64,000 nucleotides of DNA from Streptomyces sp. NBC_00250 (GCF_036192275.1 NZ_CP108088.1:62001-126000), one strand, 5' to 3'; positions 23,252-32,705 are shown, counted from the first letter of the stretch. Translations and numbers: made by a program. Notes: generated from the letters alone by a model not told the origin.

Positions 23252-23686
23252 TCAGCCCCGCAGGGTGGCGATGGCCTTCTCGATGCGCCGCCGGCGCGTC
23301 TCGGGCTTCTTCGCGCTCTCGATGGCGCGCACATGTTCGCGCTTGTGGCTGTACGCAAGGTTGTCGTACGCGGCACGGGCGAGGGGGTCGTCGTCCAGGG
23401 CGCGGGTGAAGTCCTCCGGCTCGACAACGACGCGCGGCTCGGCGTCGAGCTCCACTTCGACCTCGACCTCGTCGCCGGTCGCGACACCCGCGGCCTGCCG
23501 ATTGGCACGGCTGAGGCCGAGCAGGTGGCGGCCTCGCAGGAGGGCGACCCTGCTCTTCCAGGAATGCCCGTTGACTGTGATCGTCACCGGAGGCCGTGGG
23601 CCCCCGCCGAGCGCTGCTACCACCTCGGAGGGAACTTCCAGGCCCCGCATGGGCTCAGGGGGCTCGACGTAGGCCGAAAACTTCAT
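23252..23686 (-). CDS. YdeI/OmpD-associated protein with DUF1905 domain
   Basis: A 144-residue protein from ATG 23686. Residues 1-90 form a DUF1905 beta-barrel domain (LEVPSEVVAALGGGPRPPV, TITVNGHSWKSRVALLRGRH, LGLSRANRQAAGVATGDEVE). The C-terminal part (ALDDDPLARAAYDNLAYSHK, then KKPETRRRRIEKAIATLR) is the YdeI/OmpD-associated helical region. The role of this family is not firmly known. An upstream in-frame extension exists but lacks a matching sequence. Confidence 0.82.
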   Translation of the reverse strand: MKFSAYVEPPEPMRGLEVPSEVVAALGGGPRPPVTITVNGHSWKSRVALLRGRHLLGLSRANRQAAGVATGDEVEVEVELDAEPRVVVEPEDFTRALDDDPLARAAYDNLAYSHKREHVRAIESAKKPETRRRRIEKAIATLRG

Positions 23687-23799
23687 GATCTTGCTCCTGT
23701 TGTTCCGACGGCTCGCCCCTGGTGCCTGGCATCCGGGCCAGGGCTCGGATGTCACATCGGCGCGTGTTCGCCGGTCGATCGGCAGGGATGGGCCGGAGG

Positions 23800-24459
23800 T
23801 CAGGACGGCGTGGGGGCGATCGACGCGGCAGCCTCCCAGGCGAACCCGTCCAGGTCCGTGAGGGCGTCGGCGGTGCCGCCCAGGACGATGCGGTGCGAGC
23901 CGGAACCGTCAGCCGGGACGCCGAGGTCCTTGGCAAGGGCGCGGCGCTTGTACAGCGCCAGCTTGACGGGGCTGGACTCGGCGGGGGCGAACTCGGCGTA
24001 CTTGCCACCGAAGCTCTTGGCCACGCTCAGGCCCCGGCCGGCGTAGAACTGCTTGGTGGCCTTCACGTCCTCGACGCCGAGCAGCAGGACGACCTCGTCG
24101 ATCTCGCGGATGGCGGGGCCCGTGTCCTTCTTCTCCGAGGTCGCGATCTTCCAGATCGTCCCGTCCGGGGCCTGTACGACGCCGCCGTAGCCCCACAGCG
24201 ACTTCGCAGCGGGCTTCAGGACCGTGGCGCCGGCCTCCAGGGCGGCGCCGACGAAGTGGTCGACCGTGGCCGGCCCGGACACCGTGAGTGCCAGGGTGAA
24301 GCCACGGAATCCGGTGGAGTGCGCGTCGGACGCCCGCAGGCGTATGTGGGTGTCCACGCCGAAGGCACTGTAGAAGCGGCGGGCGGCGTCGAGGTCGGCC
24401 ACCTCAAGGGTGACGTACGCGAGGGACGTGTGGGCTGCGGTGGAAGTGGTGGTTGCCAT
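23800..24459 (-). CDS. Tandem VOC (glyoxalase-like) domain protein
   Basis: A 219-residue protein with two VOC modules, about residues 10-108 (AYVTLEVADLDAARRFYSAF ... APDGTIWKIAT) and 118-215 (IDEVVLLLGVEDVKATKQFY ... DLDGFAWEAA). Tandem VOC proteins include dioxygenases and glyoxalase-like enzymes, but the metal-binding His/Glu set is weak here, so it may bind rather than convert a ligand. ATG 24459 is taken; a GTG 9 bases upstream is also possible. Single gene next to the YdeI-like gene. Confidence 0.8.
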   Translation of the reverse strand: MATTTSTAAHTSLAYVTLEVADLDAARRFYSAFGVDTHIRLRASDAHSTGFRGFTLALTVSGPATVDHFVGAALEAGATVLKPAAKSLWGYGGVVQAPDGTIWKIATSEKKDTGPAIREIDEVVLLLGVEDVKATKQFYAGRGLSVAKSFGGKYAEFAPAESSPVKLALYKRRALAKDLGVPADGSGSHRIVLGGTADALTDLDGFAWEAAASIAPTPS

Positions 24460-24859
24460 GACCATCACGCTAGGGGCCGGGCAGCAGCCGGAGCTTCTCG
24501 ATTTCTGACCGGTCGGTCGACGCCCCCCTGGTCCGGGTCACCGCGCGTGCCGACGCCCACGGGCAACCCGTCCCCCGAAGAACGTCACCGCGACGGAATC
24601 GACTGCGTGGCGCTCCACCACGTCGGCCGGGCGAGCGTCACGGGCGAACGTCACGGGCGGCCGCACCACCCTCTGCGCGGCGGAGGTCGGATCACCGCTC
24701 ACGGCCACCGACTTCCGCCTTCCGCCTTCCGCCTTCCGCCTTCCGCCTTCCGCTGGACAGCCTCGTCGTGGAGGACGCCCGAGTCCTCCACGACGTCACC
24801 CCCGTGTCGGTGGCCGTCCCGACGCCGTCTTGAGCGCCGCCGCGCCTTTCCGTGCCGTC
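24460..24859. other. Gene-free stretch holding a heptamer array
   Basis: No credible gene. It contains the six-copy CTTCCGC array and small direct repeats (GTCACGGGCG and CGTCACGGGCG near 24,638-24,662). Confidence 0.6.
24712..24753. repeat. Six perfect tandem copies of CTTCCGC
   Basis: A 42-bp array of an exact 7-bp unit, about 100 bases after the 3' end of the channel gene. A second array, also in 7-base phase and sharing the CTTC core, lies on the other side of that gene. Confidence 0.9.
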
Positions 24860-26773
24860 TCAGGGAAAGACCCGTGTGTCGGCCGGCCTGGCAGGGCCCT
24901 CCTGGGGCTGGAGGGTTCCGGACGTGGTGACGACGATCAGGGTGTCCTCGTGCGACCAACGGCGCGTTCCGGTCTTCGGCGGGTTGAGGAGCGGGATCCG
25001 GGAGTCGCCGGAGAGGTAGCCGAGGGCGGTGGCGCCCTGCCGTCCGGCCGCCTCGACGAGCGTGGCGAAGGGCGCCTCGGTCCCGGCGGGGACGTAGTCG
25101 GTGGCGGGGCGGAGGCGAACCGCGTTGCCCGCCGGGGAGAAGAGCTCGTCGAAGGCGCCCGCGAGTTCAACGGTCTGCGAGACCTGGGCCATGAGCAGGC
25201 CGACGAGCCGTCCGCCGACCACGAGGTCCGTGTGCGGGCCGGTCGGGGCGAGGGGGCAGTGCCGGGCGTCCGTCAGTTCGGCGACGGTCGGGCTCCGCAG
25301 GTCCGACTCTCGCTCGGCGGCGCGGAGCCGGAGGAGGGTGACGAGGGTGTGCTCGTCGGGGTCGGGGTGGCCGTCGGGGCCGCCGAGGACGAGGACGCGG
25401 CGGGCCGGGTCGGGCGCAGGGAGGGCCGTCTCACGGACCGCCTCCCAGCCGTTGCGGGCGAGGCCGTCGACGATCTCCGGGCCGCGCCGGTTCCACCCGA
25501 GGACGAGGACGCGGCGGGGGGCTGTGTGGATGTCGGCCGCTTCCGCTGCCTTCACGTACGAGGTCGGCTGGAGGGGTGTTGCCGGGGGCGCGGTCCAGGT
25601 CGGTGGGGTCTCGTCCTCCGCCAGGACGACGACGGCGTCGCCGGGGCCGAGGGCTGTCTGCGGCGACGGGTTGATGAGCGGCGAGCCGTCCGGGCGTACG
25701 AGGCCCACCACACACGCGTCCGCGCAGGCCGCCCGCAGGTCGGCGAAGGTCCGGCCGTCGAGCCCGGGGACTCGGTGGACGTGCAGCTCGGCACCGGCGA
25801 AGTCGAGCAGGTCCTCCAGGACGCGCGACAGTCCGGGTTCGAGGACGCACTGGACGAGGGTCCGGGCCGCGATGCCGTCGACGTCGAGGACGACCGCGCC
25901 GGGCCCGGCGGCGAGCCGAGCGGTAGCGACGTTCCGGGTCTGCCGGACCGCCGCCACGACACGTACCGGGCTGGCGTCGCCGACCACGGCCCGCAGCGCG
26001 AGCAGCGTCTTGACGACCTGGGTGTCGGCCTCGGGGGTGTCCGGCGGCAGCACCACGACCGCCCCGGCGGCAGCCGGGCTGACACGGGCGAGAGCCGCCG
26101 GGTCGGCAGGGCGGCCCCGGCGGCAGAGCAGCCGGACGCGTCGGCCGCCGACGGCGGTGAGAACCGCCCGCAACTCCCGCTCCATGTCGAGCTTGTCACG
26201 GTCGGCGAGGACCACGACCGCACTGTTCCGCCGCTGGGCATGAGCGGCGAGCAGCTCGGCGACGAGCGTCGGGGTCTGCTCGGACCAACCGAGGACCAGT
26301 GAGTGGCCGCGCTCCACGACCGTCGACTGTCCCCGCTGAAGCTCGGTCAGCCGGTCGGTGATCGCGGTGGTGACGAGGCCGACGAGGGTGGAGACGTAGA
26401 GCAGGGAGACGAGAGCCAGCAGGACGGAGAGGACCATCCGCAGCGGCGGGCCGACCTCGCCGCCGAGCCGGAGGGTCTGGCCGACGGTCCGCCAGACGGT
26501 CGCCACCTTGCCCTGGACGGTGTCGGGCGAGCGGCTGTCGGTCCAGACGAGGAGGGCGCTCGCCGGTGCCACCACGGCCAGGCAGGCCAGCGCGAGCCAG
26601 CCCGCGACCGTGGTCATGCCCTTCACCACGGTCCGGTCCACCCAGTACCGCGTCCGGTCCCTCAGCGAAGGCGCGGGCCGGTGTCGGGGCGAGCCGGGGG
26701 TAGGCGGGGCCGGGACGGCCGCGGTACGGGACGGCCGCTGGGGTGGGACCGTGAAATCGAGCTCCTTGCGCAC
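24860..26773 (-). CDS. CASTOR/POLLUX-type putative ion channel with RCK-like domains
   Basis: A 637-residue membrane protein. After a proline-rich N-terminus there are two hydrophobic segments (about 57-80 and 107-137) that frame the pore-like region, then the conserved VVERGHSLVLGWSEQTPTLV opening of an RCK/TrkA-N-like Rossmann domain (about 152-300) and a second Rossmann domain starting RRVLVLGWNRRGPEIVDGLA (about 425-520). This architecture matches the bacterial relatives of the plant CASTOR/POLLUX channels. Function in Streptomyces is presumed cation conductance gated by a cytoplasmic ligand. Heptamer repeats lie on both sides of the gene. Confidence 0.85.
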   Translation of the reverse strand: MRKELDFTVPPQRPSRTAAVPAPPTPGSPRHRPAPSLRDRTRYWVDRTVVKGMTTVAGWLALACLAVVAPASALLVWTDSRSPDTVQGKVATVWRTVGQTLRLGGEVGPPLRMVLSVLLALVSLLYVSTLVGLVTTAITDRLTELQRGQSTVVERGHSLVLGWSEQTPTLVAELLAAHAQRRNSAVVVLADRDKLDMERELRAVLTAVGGRRVRLLCRRGRPADPAALARVSPAAAGAVVVLPPDTPEADTQVVKTLLALRAVVGDASPVRVVAAVRQTRNVATARLAAGPGAVVLDVDGIAARTLVQCVLEPGLSRVLEDLLDFAGAELHVHRVPGLDGRTFADLRAACADACVVGLVRPDGSPLINPSPQTALGPGDAVVVLAEDETPPTWTAPPATPLQPTSYVKAAEAADIHTAPRRVLVLGWNRRGPEIVDGLARNGWEAVRETALPAPDPARRVLVLGGPDGHPDPDEHTLVTLLRLRAAERESDLRSPTVAELTDARHCPLAPTGPHTDLVVGGRLVGLLMAQVSQTVELAGAFDELFSPAGNAVRLRPATDYVPAGTEAPFATLVEAAGRQGATALGYLSGDSRIPLLNPPKTGTRRWSHEDTLIVVTTSGTLQPQEGPARPADTRVFP

Positions 26774-26991
26774 GTCAGCAGGGTGACGGCGGCACCGGGG
26801 CGAAACGCCGTCGACGGGCGCCGTTCATCCTTTCGGGCAGGCGGCCGGGAGTCAGACGTTCGACCCGCGGGCGCCGTTGTCGGGGCACTGGTGGCGGGCG
26901 GTCGTGGCAGTTGCACCCCGACTCGCCCTACCGACGCCGTGCGCCGCATCGTCGTCGCCCACCCCTGTGGAGGCCGCACGGGGACGCCGAC

Positions 26992-27057
26992 CCGGCTGCG
27001 GGTTGCGGACTCAGGCTTCAGGCTTCGAGTTGCGGGCTTCGGGCTTCGGGCTTCGGG
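26992..27057. repeat. Degenerate heptamer array (RGGCTTC units)
   Basis: In exact 7-base phase the sequence reads AGGCTTC twice, GAGTTGC once, then GGGCTTC three times (27013-27054), with weaker units before and a partial GGG after. It lies between the channel gene start and the 3' end of the ABC/phosphatase gene. Confidence 0.75.
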
Positions 27058-27097
27058 ACTGCATCACCGCGAGCCGCCGACACGCGCGGCCTTGCCG

Positions 27098-28954
27098 TCA
27101 GGGCAACTGCTGTTCGGTCCAGATGATCTTCCCGGTCTCGGTGTACCGCGTCCCCCAGCGCTGGGCGATCTGCCCGACCAGGAACAGACCCCGCCCGCCC
27201 TCATCCGTGTCCGCGGCCACCCTCACTCGCGGCGAGGTGCTGCTGGTGTCGGCGACCTGGCAGATCAGCGTCCGCCCGTACACCAGACGCACGCCGATCG
27301 GACTGCCACCGTGCCGGATGGCGTTGGTGACCAGTTCACTGAGGATCAGCTCCGTACCGAGGACCAGTTCCTCCAGACCCCAGCGGCGCAGTTGGGCCGT
27401 GGCGGCGGCCCGGCCGGCGGCCACCGCCGCAGGGTCGGGCGGGACGTTCCACTCGGCGATCCTGTCGCCGGGCAACGCGCGGGTACGCGCGACCAGCAGG
27501 GCGATGTCGTCGGCCGAATCCGCCGGAAGCATCCCTCTGAGCACGGCCTGGCAGGTCTCCTCCGGACTGCGCCCGGGGTGCGACAGGATCGTGCGCAGCC
27601 GCTCCAGGCCCACGTCGATGTCGTGGGTCCGTGACTCCACCAACCCGTCGGTGTAGAAGACCAGCTGACTGCCCTCGGGGACGTCGAACTCGACCGTGGT
27701 GAAGGGCAGCCCGCGCAACCCCAGAGGCGGTCCGACCGGCGTTTCGGGGATGTCCGTGGTGCCGTCGGGGCTCACCAGCATGGCCGGCAGGTGCCCGGCG
27801 CGGGCAAGCTGGCAGCGGCAGGTGACCGGGTCGTAGATCGCGTAGAGGCAGGTGGCGCCGACGACAGCGTCCTCTCGGCCGCCGGCCGTCTGCTCATCGT
27901 CGATGCGGGCAACGACCTCGTCGAGGTGGGTGAGGAGTTCGTCGGGCGGCAGATCGAGCATGGCGAGGTTGTTCACGGCGGTACGCAGTCGTCCCATGGT
28001 GGCTGCGGCGTGCAGGCCGTGTCCGACGACGTCACCGACCACGAGTGCGACGCGGGCTCCGGACAGTGGGATCACGTCGAACCAGTCTCCGCCCACCCCC
28101 GAATGTGCGGGAAGGTACCGGTGGGCGGCCTCGACGGCGTCCTGTGCCGGTAGCCCGCGCGGCAGCAGGCTCTGCTGGAGAGTCACCGCGAGCGGATGGC
28201 CGCCGCTGATGGCGGCCGCGAGCTGCTCTTGGCTGGTGTACCGGGATTCGAACTCGCCTCCGTTGCAGCCCAGCCGGAGCACGGCGATGCGATCAGCGAC
28301 TGCTTGAACGTCGTCGAGGTTGTGGCTGACCATGATCACCGCGTGCCCCTGGTCCCGCAGTCGGCCGATCAGGTCGAGCATGCGCGAGGTCTGTCCCACG
28401 GTGAGTGTGGCGGTCGGCTCGTCGAGGACGACCAGCTGAGGCCTGCCCAGCATCGCCCGTGCGATGGCGACCGTTTGACGTTGGCCCAGGGTGAGAGCCT
28501 TCACGGGGGTTCGGATACCGGGAAGGCTGATGGCGAGTCGTTCGAACAGCGCGATGGACCGCTTCTCTATCTCGATCTGCCGCAGAACCCCGAACCTGCG
28601 CAGCTCGCGGCCGAGGTAGAGGTTGGCGACCACGTCCAAGCGGTCGACCAGCGACGGGTCTTGGTAGACGGTGGCGATGCCGAGCCGTTGGGCATCGGCG
28701 GGCCGGCGTAGCTCGACGGGGACGCCCTGCCACTCGATAGTCCCGCCATCCGGCGGGACCACTCCGGAAAGCGCCTTGACCAGTGTGCTCTTGCCGGCTC
28801 CGCTGTCACCCACCAGACCGAGCACCTGCCCCCGGTCCACCTGGAGATCGACCGAGTCGAGAGCGACGACCCCGCCGAAGTGCTTGGTGATCCCCCGCAG
28901 GGACAAGAGCGGCCCCCTGGGCAACTCCCCCACCTCCGCCCTCTCCACAGCCAT
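27098..28954 (-). CDS. ABC-ATPase / SpoIIE-type PP2C phosphatase / HATPase fusion
   Basis: A 618-residue, three-part protein. Residues about 15-250 form an ABC ATPase like those of sugar importers: Walker A GDSGAGKST (49-57), signature LTLGQRQ (155-161), Walker B LVVLDEPTA (174-182) and H211. Residues about 260-480 are a SpoIIE/RsbU PP2C phosphatase: GVGGDWFDV (286-294), VGDVVGHG (306-313), AGHLPAMLV and VFYTDGLVE with metal-binding aspartates. Residues about 495-615 are an RsbW/SpoIIAB-type ATPase (ELILSELVTNAIRHGGSP; DEGGRGLFLVGQIAQRWG). PP2C-HATPase proteins steer anti-sigma switches; an ABC ATPase head is unusual. ATG 28954 is used. Confidence 0.88.
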   Translation of the reverse strand: MAVERAEVGELPRGPLLSLRGITKHFGGVVALDSVDLQVDRGQVLGLVGDSGAGKSTLVKALSGVVPPDGGTIEWQGVPVELRRPADAQRLGIATVYQDPSLVDRLDVVANLYLGRELRRFGVLRQIEIEKRSIALFERLAISLPGIRTPVKALTLGQRQTVAIARAMLGRPQLVVLDEPTATLTVGQTSRMLDLIGRLRDQGHAVIMVSHNLDDVQAVADRIAVLRLGCNGGEFESRYTSQEQLAAAISGGHPLAVTLQQSLLPRGLPAQDAVEAAHRYLPAHSGVGGDWFDVIPLSGARVALVVGDVVGHGLHAAATMGRLRTAVNNLAMLDLPPDELLTHLDEVVARIDDEQTAGGREDAVVGATCLYAIYDPVTCRCQLARAGHLPAMLVSPDGTTDIPETPVGPPLGLRGLPFTTVEFDVPEGSQLVFYTDGLVESRTHDIDVGLERLRTILSHPGRSPEETCQAVLRGMLPADSADDIALLVARTRALPGDRIAEWNVPPDPAAVAAGRAAATAQLRRWGLEELVLGTELILSELVTNAIRHGGSPIGVRLVYGRTLICQVADTSSTSPRVRVAADTDEGGRGLFLVGQIAQRWGTRYTETGKIIWTEQQLP

Positions 28955-29716
28955 CAGACGGCACCCGGTCGGCCGCCCGACCGGGCCAGCCTTTCGAGGA
29001 ACCTGCAGCAAGGGTTGTCCACCCCGGCGCCTGCCCGGTGAACAGTGGTGACGGGACACGCGAGAACGCCCCGTTCGGCGGCACGTTCCTTCCCACTCGT
29101 CCCACTGTCCAGGGACGTCCTCGCTGTGCCGGTCGCCCGTCCGGGCTCATCACGCCGCTCCCGCCGGGGCGGTCATGTGCAAACGCCTCCACGTGCGGCG
29201 GTGAAGGCGTCGAGGTGTGCCAGGTGCCCGGCCGCCTTGGGGACGACCCTGGGCGAAGCGGTCGGACATTGCGGAGGAGGGTCCTGCCGTCTCCGTCGCG
29301 GGCGTCGGATCGTGGCGGCGCCAGCCTGCGGGCGCGTCACGTCGATGGCTTCGTCGCCGGCCGTGCCGGGCCAGGAGCCGGGCAGGATCGAAAGCCGCGT
29401 GGGCCAGGTGATCACAGGTGGTGATCGAAGGGATTCGCGAGGTGAGAAATTAGGTGAATCCTTCACTGAATTCGCGTCAATAGCCACCAGCGTTCTATTT
29501 CAATTACATAACGGGGCCGCCGGAAAGGCCTGGACCAAGCCTCCCCAGTAAAGCCAACTACCCTTATTCTAAAGTTAATTGAGTGTTCATCAGATACGGA
29601 AGCGTAGGTAACGGAATGGATTCTTTGAGTGCTCTCCCCTTTGTCCGAATTCTTCACCGGGAGGTTCTGACAGGCTTCCGCGCACCCAGTCTTCTGACCA
29701 AAGAGTTGAGGTGTGC
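28955..29716. other. Intergenic region with AT-rich promoter area
   Basis: About 760 bases between divergent genes. The last 280 bases (29,440-29,716) are markedly AT-rich for this genome, including TTATTCTAAAGTTAATTGAG, and probably hold the promoter and regulatory sites of the protease gene. No credible gene is seen in the rest. Confidence 0.5.
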
Positions 29717-31864
29717 ATGCCTAGACATAGGAAGCCGAAGGAGAGTCAGGCACGCGGGGCACGGCCCCGCAGACCCTTCATAGGCGTGACCGCCGCGATG
29801 GCCATCGCGGCGGTCATAGCCGGGGGGATCGCCTACGGGGCGGGACGCGCGGACTCGGGCAAGGCTCCGCTCGCCCGCCTCGAGACCCCCGCCACCGACA
29901 TCGCGGAGGTCGCCGAGACCGCCGTCCCCGCCGCTGCGCCGGCCAGGAGCGTGGAGCCCGAGCCGATCCAGAAGAAGCCGACCAACGAGCCGGCCAAGGG
30001 CATGGTGTACGACGGGCTCAAGGTGGCCCCCGAGGGAGACCGCTGCGCGGGCGTCTACGCCACAGCCACCGGTTTGTGCACCCACGGCCCCGACGCGCCA
30101 CCCAAGGGCGTCGACATCAAGAAGGACACTCCCCCCGCGGTCAAGTCCGTGACCCCTGCGGCCGATCCCGCCAAACCGGCCGCGACGCAGCCCGCGCCCC
30201 GGAAGAGCCAGGGACCCTCGCGGGACACGCCCGCCGTCGACGCGCAGGCCCCGCGCACCACGGCCGCCGCCGCGTCGCCGAGCCCCTCCACCGCCGCCGC
30301 TCCGGCCGCCACCGGGACCACCACGACCGCCGCGGGGCCCGCCGGGCAGACCGTCCAGTGCGACAGCGACGGCAGCTCCGGCAACCGAGTCCAGGTCGTG
30401 TACGTCCACGGCCCGGGACGCGACCGGTATTCCGAGTACCTCGCCTCCTTCCGCAAGTGGGCCGCCGACGCCGACCTCATCTACTCGGTCAGCGCCGAGG
30501 AGACCGGCGGCGTCCGCCACATCCGGTACGTGACGGCCGCGGACTGCACGCCCACGGTCCTCAACATCGAACTCACCGATTCCGCACTGTCCGAGTTCAG
30601 CGCCACCAACCGCGCGCTCGCCGCCAAGGGCCTCGACCGACGCGACCGCAAGTACATGATCTTCGCCGAAGCACAGGTGTACTGCGGTATCGGCACCTTC
30701 GCCGGGGACGAGCGGCCGGGCCAGTCCAACCAGAGCAACTTCGGCCCCTCGTACGGGCGTACGGACAGCGGCTGCTGGGGCGGGCACACCGCGGCCCACG
30801 AACTCGGCCACAACCTGGGCGCGGTCAACAACAGCGCGCCCAACACCAGCCGGGGTGCGCACTGTACGGACGAGTGGGACGTGATGTGCTACTCGGACAG
30901 CCCGTACTACCCGCAGATGCGTAACGTCTGCACCAACCGGGCCTCCGAGAACATCCTCGACTGCAATCACGACGACTACTTCCACACCAGCCCGCGGGCC
31001 GGCAGCTATCTCGCCACGCACTGGAACATCGCCGACAACCAGTTCCTCATGCGGACCAAGGGCGGCGGCACCGGACCGGACCCCACACCGAACCCCACAC
31101 CCAGCCCGACATCCACCCCCACCCCCACCCGCACGCCGACGCCCACGCCGACGCCGACCGGGCCGAGGCCCGGCACCGGGCCGGACGTGACGGTCGGCCA
31201 GATCCAGGCGGACTCCGTCGTGGTGAGCTGGCCGCGGGTCAGCGGAGCGTCCTGGTACCAGGTGCTCCTCGACGGCAGGCACCTGACCTGGGTGCAGGGC
31301 ACCGCACTGCGGATCTACAACCTGCGGCCGGGCACCTCGCACACCGCCGCCGTCTCCGTCCGCGACGGCCAGGGCCGTGACAGCGGACCGGGCCGGGCGA
31401 CGAGCTTCCGTACCGCCGGGGCGGGCGGCACCACCACCCCCGGCACCCGCTATCTGCTCTCCAACGGCAGCACCGGGCTGAGCGCCCAGCTGTGGGGCGG
31501 CCGGAGCGCCGACGGCACGGTCCTGGTCGGTGCTCAGAGCAACGGGTACGAACAGCAGCAGTGGTACTTCGACGACGCGGGAAGTGGTCTCGTGCGCGTC
31601 CGGTCGGCGGCCTCCGCCAAGTGCCTGCAGCCCGGCGGCACGCCGGCCCCCGGCATGTGGGTGGCCCAGCAGCCCTGTGCCGCCGGTTCCTCCGCACAGC
31701 AGTGGCGGATGACCGTCGCGAACGGCGCGGTCACGCTCACCGACCGGAGCGGGTCCTACGCCCTGACCGTCAGCAGCCGCCCGTACTACGGGTCCTGGCT
31801 GCTCGACCTCCAGCGCGTGGACGGACGGCAGGCGCAGATCTGGACAGCCCGCCGGGCCGGCTGA
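29717..31864 (+). CDS. Secreted zinc metalloprotease with FnIII and ricin-type lectin domains
   Basis: A 715-residue exported protein. A basic start and hydrophobic segment (about 20-43) form a signal or anchor; a P/A/T-rich linker follows to about 210. The catalytic part (about 213-445) has HELGHNLG at 361-368 and CTDEWDVMCY downstream, as in a group of Streptomyces reprolysin-like peptidases. The residue in the third-ligand position after HELGHNLG is N371 rather than His or Asp. A proline/threonine linker, a fibronectin III domain (about 490-570) and a ricin-type beta-trefoil (about 580-715; QQWYFDDAGSG, CLQPGG, QQPCAAGSSAQQW) complete it. ATG 29717 follows GAGG by 6 bases. Confidence 0.87.
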   Translation: MPRHRKPKESQARGARPRRPFIGVTAAMAIAAVIAGGIAYGAGRADSGKAPLARLETPATDIAEVAETAVPAAAPARSVEPEPIQKKPTNEPAKGMVYDGLKVAPEGDRCAGVYATATGLCTHGPDAPPKGVDIKKDTPPAVKSVTPAADPAKPAATQPAPRKSQGPSRDTPAVDAQAPRTTAAAASPSPSTAAAPAATGTTTTAAGPAGQTVQCDSDGSSGNRVQVVYVHGPGRDRYSEYLASFRKWAADADLIYSVSAEETGGVRHIRYVTAADCTPTVLNIELTDSALSEFSATNRALAAKGLDRRDRKYMIFAEAQVYCGIGTFAGDERPGQSNQSNFGPSYGRTDSGCWGGHTAAHELGHNLGAVNNSAPNTSRGAHCTDEWDVMCYSDSPYYPQMRNVCTNRASENILDCNHDDYFHTSPRAGSYLATHWNIADNQFLMRTKGGGTGPDPTPNPTPSPTSTPTPTRTPTPTPTPTGPRPGTGPDVTVGQIQADSVVVSWPRVSGASWYQVLLDGRHLTWVQGTALRIYNLRPGTSHTAAVSVRDGQGRDSGPGRATSFRTAGAGGTTTPGTRYLLSNGSTGLSAQLWGGRSADGTVLVGAQSNGYEQQQWYFDDAGSGLVRVRSAASAKCLQPGGTPAPGMWVAQQPCAAGSSAQQWRMTVANGAVTLTDRSGSYALTVSSRPYYGSWLLDLQRVDGRQAQIWTARRAG

Positions 31865-31897
31865 GTCGGCCCGAAGGTCGCATCCGCGTCGCACGTC

Positions 31898-31925
31898 GGG
31901 CGGGCCGCCGATCGGCGGCCCGCCC
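31898..31925 (+). terminator. Terminator after the metalloprotease
   Basis: A perfect 14-bp inverted repeat without loop bases (GGGCGGGCCGCCGA and its complement), 33 bases after the stop codon. Confidence 0.65.
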
Positions 31926-32033
31926 TCGCGGGCCCCCGCGCGTCGCGGGCTCCACGCCTCGTCAGCCCCAGCCGCGCAGGCCCACGCCCCGCAAGCCCAC
32001 GCCTTCCCTCAAGCACCGGACCGGAGCACCGCC

Positions 32034-32669
32034 ATGCACACCGCCACCCGACCCGCACGCGTCGTCACCGCAGCGCTCGGCCTCGGCCTCGGCCTCGCCG
32101 TACCGCAGCCCGCCGCCGCGCACGGCGACAACCTGGACGTGGTCATCACCGGTCACCGGGACGGCCACGTCCTGACCAAGGTGACCTGGGAGAACGACGG
32201 CGACGCCGTCGACGAGCAGGTCGCCGCGCTGGTCAGTGCGGTCAGCGCGGACGGCCGCCGTACGGCGGGCCCTTGGAAACTCGTCCGCGGCGCCCGCCCG
32301 ACCGACTGGACCACGACCGAGGCCCTACCGACCGGCATCTGGAAGGTCACGGTGGCGGCCGGACAGCCCGCGCTGGGGCACGCAGAGCGGCAGTTGACGG
32401 TTGCCGCGGTCGCGTCGTCGGCCGGTGCCTCGACGGTTCCGGGCGGGACCGCAGCCACCCCGACCGAAACGCCTGCAGGGATGCCGGAGACATCGTCGGC
32501 TCCGGAGGCTTCCCGGTCCCCGTCGACGTCTCGCTCCGCGGCCGAAGTCGAAGACGAAGACGAAGAGACCTGGGGTCCGTGGCTGACCACGGTCGGGCTC
32601 GCAGTCGCCTCTTCGGCCGGAGCCGCCGCCGGGATCTGGATACGACGCAGGCGGGGAGGGCGGCGCTGA
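32034..32669 (+). CDS. Secreted, C-terminally anchored hypothetical protein
   Basis: A 211-residue protein with a signal peptide (about residues 1-29, ending AAAHG), an extracellular domain with the sequence NLDVVITGHRDGHVLTKVTW and ALPTGIWKVTVAAG typical of a small beta-sandwich, a serine/threonine/proline stalk (about 130-180), a membrane helix (about 185-204) and a basic RRRRGGRR tail. The plan resembles copper-resistance CopC-like exported domains, but no metal-binding motif is seen. It follows the protease on the same strand after a terminator. Confidence 0.7.
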   Translation: MHTATRPARVVTAALGLGLGLAVPQPAAAHGDNLDVVITGHRDGHVLTKVTWENDGDAVDEQVAALVSAVSADGRRTAGPWKLVRGARPTDWTTTEALPTGIWKVTVAAGQPALGHAERQLTVAAVASSAGASTVPGGTAATPTETPAGMPETSSAPEASRSPSTSRSAAEVEDEDEETWGPWLTTVGLAVASSAGAAAGIWIRRRRGGRR

Positions 32670-32705
32670 CGGCGTCAGGGCCGCCGCGCCATGCTCGAAA
32701 GAGCG

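Noticed and set aside
24712..24753. Heptamer array as a CRISPR
   Set aside because: Units are 7 bp, directly adjoining and without spacers; no cas genes are nearby.
29654..31894. Long minus-strand frame opposite the metalloprotease
   Set aside because: The plus-strand product has a signal, zinc motif and two recognisable domains; the opposite frame is low-complexity.
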